Under the pieces are notes generated by a model. It saw nothing but the letters and a program-made list of their open reading frames with translations, searched no databases and was not told the DNA's origin. Shown here piece after piece: positions 32,594 to 33,812 of a stretch of DNA of 33,812 bases (its first letter is position 1; each line of letters starts with the position of its first letter). The DNA is from an uncultured Bacillota bacterium. GTDB lineage: Bacteria > Bacillota > Clostridia > Peptostreptococcales > Anaerovoracaceae. The position numbers and the translations under genes were made by a program. The stretch is taken from assembly GCA_949292945.1 (NCBI GenBank), contig CASFAX010000016.1, positions 1 to 33,812 on the forward strand, in the 5' to 3' direction.

Positions 32594-32622
32594 TTGATTT
32601 TGTAATTCTGCTGTGTTATTGT
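32594..32622 (+). promoter_or_regulatory. Sigma-A-type promoter of the aromatic operon
   Basis: TTGATT and TATTGT are exactly 17 bases apart, about 25 bases upstream of the leader-peptide ATG. The surrounding 250 bases after the ABC-F gene hold only this promoter, a short TGCACA/TGTGCA repeat at 32529-32546, and the attenuator. Confidence 0.7.
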
Positions 32623-32653
32623 AGTTGTATCATTCGGAAAGGAACACATTTTG

Positions 32654-32734
32654 ATGAAGAATTTATTCTTTGCAGCAGAATATTACTTTTACTACTTTTT
32701 CTTTACCAACAGAAAAAGTCTTTTTGCTGCATAG
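32654..32734 (+). CDS. Aromatic leader peptide controlling DAHP synthase
   Basis: A 26-codon open frame begins with ATG ten bases after AAAGGA and ends in TAG. Residues 10-17 are YYFYYFFF, and the whole peptide has seven Phe and four Tyr. It lies between the promoter and a terminator, upstream of DAHP synthase and tyrA. This is the design of pheL-type leaders: when charged Phe- or Tyr-tRNA is scarce, the ribosome stalls on the aromatic run and the RNA downstream folds so that transcription continues. The peptide itself needs no function. It is too short for standard gene callers and would usually go unannotated. Confidence 0.9.
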   Translation: MKNLFFAAEYYFYYFFFTNRKSLFAA

Positions 32735-32738
32735 AAAA

Positions 32739-32820
32739 CTTTTAGCAATTTGTGAATAGACCACCGGAATACTGAAATTGCTTAGAAAGGCTCTGCGGCG
32801 AAAAGACGCAGGGCCTTTTA
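32739..32820 (+). promoter_or_regulatory. Transcription attenuator: antiterminator and terminator
   Basis: The terminator is AAAGGCTCTGCG (32786-32797) with CGCAGGGCCTTT, 12 pairs including one G-U, then TTTTAGATT. The antiterminator pairs AGCAATTT (32744-32751) with AAATTGCT (32775-32782); the flanking CTTT and AGAAAG extend this pairing into the 5' arm of the terminator, so both cannot form together. A third pairing, TGCAGCA (32671-32677) with TGCTGCA (32725-32731), lies within the leader-peptide codons and would form when no ribosome stalls there. Confidence 0.85.
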
Positions 32821-32840
32821 GATTATGTAGGAGGGAAAAC

Positions 32841-33788
32841 ATGATTACCGTATTGAAACAGGGAACGACAGTGGAGCAGAGAGACCAGCTTATTAAATGG
32901 TTTGAGGATCAGGGACTTAGAGTTCACGTGTCGGTAGGAGAATATCAGACGGTTTTGGGACTCATCGGAGATACTACCAAGGTCGATACCGATATGCTCG
33001 AGCTTCTTGATATTGTGGACTTTGTCAAGAGAATCACCGAGCCGTTTAAGAACGCAAACAGAAAGTTCCACCCTGAGGACACAGTAATCGACGTTGGCGG
33101 CGTGAAGATAGGCGGAGGCAATTTTGCGGTAATCGCAGGGCCGTGCTCCGTGGAGACGGAGGAGCAGATTACCGAGGTCGCAAGGCGCGTAAAGGCGGCA
33201 GGAGCCACCATGTTAAGAGGCGGCGCTTTCAAGCCGAGAACATCGCCATACGATTTCCAGGGACTTAAGGCCGACGGAATAGAGCTTCTGGTAAAGGCGA
33301 AGAAGGAGACGGGACTTCCTATCGTGACCGAGATAATGAACGCCAACCACCTTCCCCTCTTTGAGGACGTGGACGTGATCCAGGTAGGCGCGAGGAACAT
33401 GCAGAACTTCGAGCTTTTAAAGGAGCTGGGAAAGACAAAGAAGACAATCCTCTTAAAGAGAGGCCTTGCCAACACCTTCAAGGAGCTTCTCATGAGCGCA
33501 ATCAGAACTTTTGAGACGTACACCAGAAACACTCTGGATCTTTCCGCGGTATGCGCTCTTCACGAACTTACCCACCTTCCTGTAGTGGTAGACCCGAGTC
33601 ACGCCACTGGAAGAGCCGACTACGTTAAGCCGATGGCCATGGCGGCGACGGCCTGCGGAGCCGACGGCATAATGATAGAGGTTCACAACAACCCGGCGAA
33701 GGCTCTCTGCGACGGAGCCCAGTCGGTAACTCCTGACCAGTTCGACGATATAATGGGCAGGATTAAGACCATAAGAGAGGTAATATAG
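32841..33788 (+). CDS. aroF: 3-deoxy-7-phosphoheptulonate (DAHP) synthase, type I-beta, with internal deletion
   Basis: This 315-residue protein joins phosphoenolpyruvate and erythrose-4-phosphate, the first step of aromatic amino acid synthesis. An ACT/ferredoxin-like N-terminal domain (1-65) precedes the barrel: AGPCSVE (metal-ligand C102), KPRTSPYDFQG (131-141), VGARNMQN (182-189), LLKRG (204-208), DPSHATG (H254), EVHNNP (E280) and D291. In the I-beta enzymes I recall, about 17 residues ending in ILCERG separate the helix after LLKRG from IRTFETYTRN. Here LLMSA runs straight into IRTFE, so that strand and its phosphate-binding arginine are missing in frame. Activity is therefore doubtful unless this is a sequence error. 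GTAGGAGGG precedes the ATG; an upstream in-frame start would cross the terminator. tyrA follows at once. Confidence 0.93.
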   Translation: MITVLKQGTTVEQRDQLIKWFEDQGLRVHVSVGEYQTVLGLIGDTTKVDTDMLELLDIVDFVKRITEPFKNANRKFHPEDTVIDVGGVKIGGGNFAVIAGPCSVETEEQITEVARRVKAAGATMLRGGAFKPRTSPYDFQGLKADGIELLVKAKKETGLPIVTEIMNANHLPLFEDVDVIQVGARNMQNFELLKELGKTKKTILLKRGLANTFKELLMSAIRTFETYTRNTLDLSAVCALHELTHLPVVVDPSHATGRADYVKPMAMAATACGADGIMIEVHNNPAKALCDGAQSVTPDQFDDIMGRIKTIREVI

Positions 33789-33812
33789 ATGAACATAGGG
33801 GTCGTGGGACTC
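33789..33812 (+). CDS. tyrA: Prephenate dehydrogenase, start only
   Basis: An ATG follows the DAHP synthase stop with no gap and gives MNIGVVGL before the window ends. This is the first strand of a Rossmann NAD(P)-binding fold, and the position after DAHP synthase fits prephenate dehydrogenase (MxIGVVGLGLIGGS start). Only eight residues are visible, so the call rests mainly on context. Confidence 0.6.

Noticed and set aside
32778..32840. Upstream start for DAHP synthase, 21 codons earlier
   Set aside because: The extension would be encoded by the attenuator terminator, and a clear GGAGG site stands before the ATG at 32841.

Overview
The window looks like chromosomal DNA from a strictly anaerobic, low-to-middle GC Firmicute of the class Clostridia. 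The evidence is the tail of a pyruvate:ferredoxin oxidoreductase, an A-type flavodiiron protein, GGAGG-type ribosome sites before nearly every gene, several TTG/GTG starts, and Bacillota-type families (YlmH, XpaC/TelA, YhdT/PanF, BmrR-like MerR). Family Anaerovoracaceae or a neighbour would fit, but that is a guess. No rRNA, tRNA, insertion sequence, phage gene or CRISPR array was found.

Layout, left to right. (1) The end of the PFOR gene with its terminator. (2) A minus-strand ECF sigma/anti-sigma pair. (3) A plus-strand run: YhdT-like protein, PanF pantothenate symporter, flavodiiron protein, class I aminotransferase. (4) Minus-strand MscL plus a small membrane protein, then a TRIC-type channel on the plus strand. 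(5) Minus-strand NfeD/stomatin pair, CstA peptide/pyruvate-type transporter, NhaC antiporter and a PHP phosphoesterase. (6) A MerR regulator diverging from a MATE efflux pump across a textbook MerR promoter. (7) A gene-free stretch of about 1.25 kb built of short inverted repeats. (8) A P-type cation ATPase behind a yybP-ykoY (manganese) riboswitch, diverging from ylmH. (9) A four-gene plus-strand operon: solute-binding/vWA lipoprotein, XpaC, second solute-binding-like protein, TelA. (10) An acyl-CoA ligase (minus), an orphan PD-(D/E)XK-like nuclease, a second repeat-rich gap, a TIM-barrel epimerase and an ABC-F ATPase. (11) An aromatic-biosynthesis operon: a Phe/Tyr-rich leader peptide, attenuator, DAHP synthase and the start of tyrA.

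Several regulatory circuits can be read directly: ribosome-mediated attenuation of DAHP synthase, manganese-riboswitch control of the ATPase, MerR activation of the MATE pump, and possible autoregulation of the ECF sigma factor. The DAHP synthase appears to lack about 17 residues, including the usual CERG motif.

The most unusual material is non-coding. Five gaps (about 2.5, 7.5, 17.6-18.4 and 29.8-30.1 kb) carry clusters of 7-13 bp motifs in both orientations. The main motifs are GTGCTCG/CGAGCAC, GTTCGAC/GTCGAAC, CCTTAAC/GTTAAGG and TTGAC/GTCAA. Two of these families recur in separate gaps with identical internal spacing, which argues for dispersed elements rather than chance. The vWA/XpaC/solute-binding/TelA operon is the best protein-level candidate for an uncharacterised system. 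All family assignments come from reading translated sequence and recalled family patterns; no database search was run.
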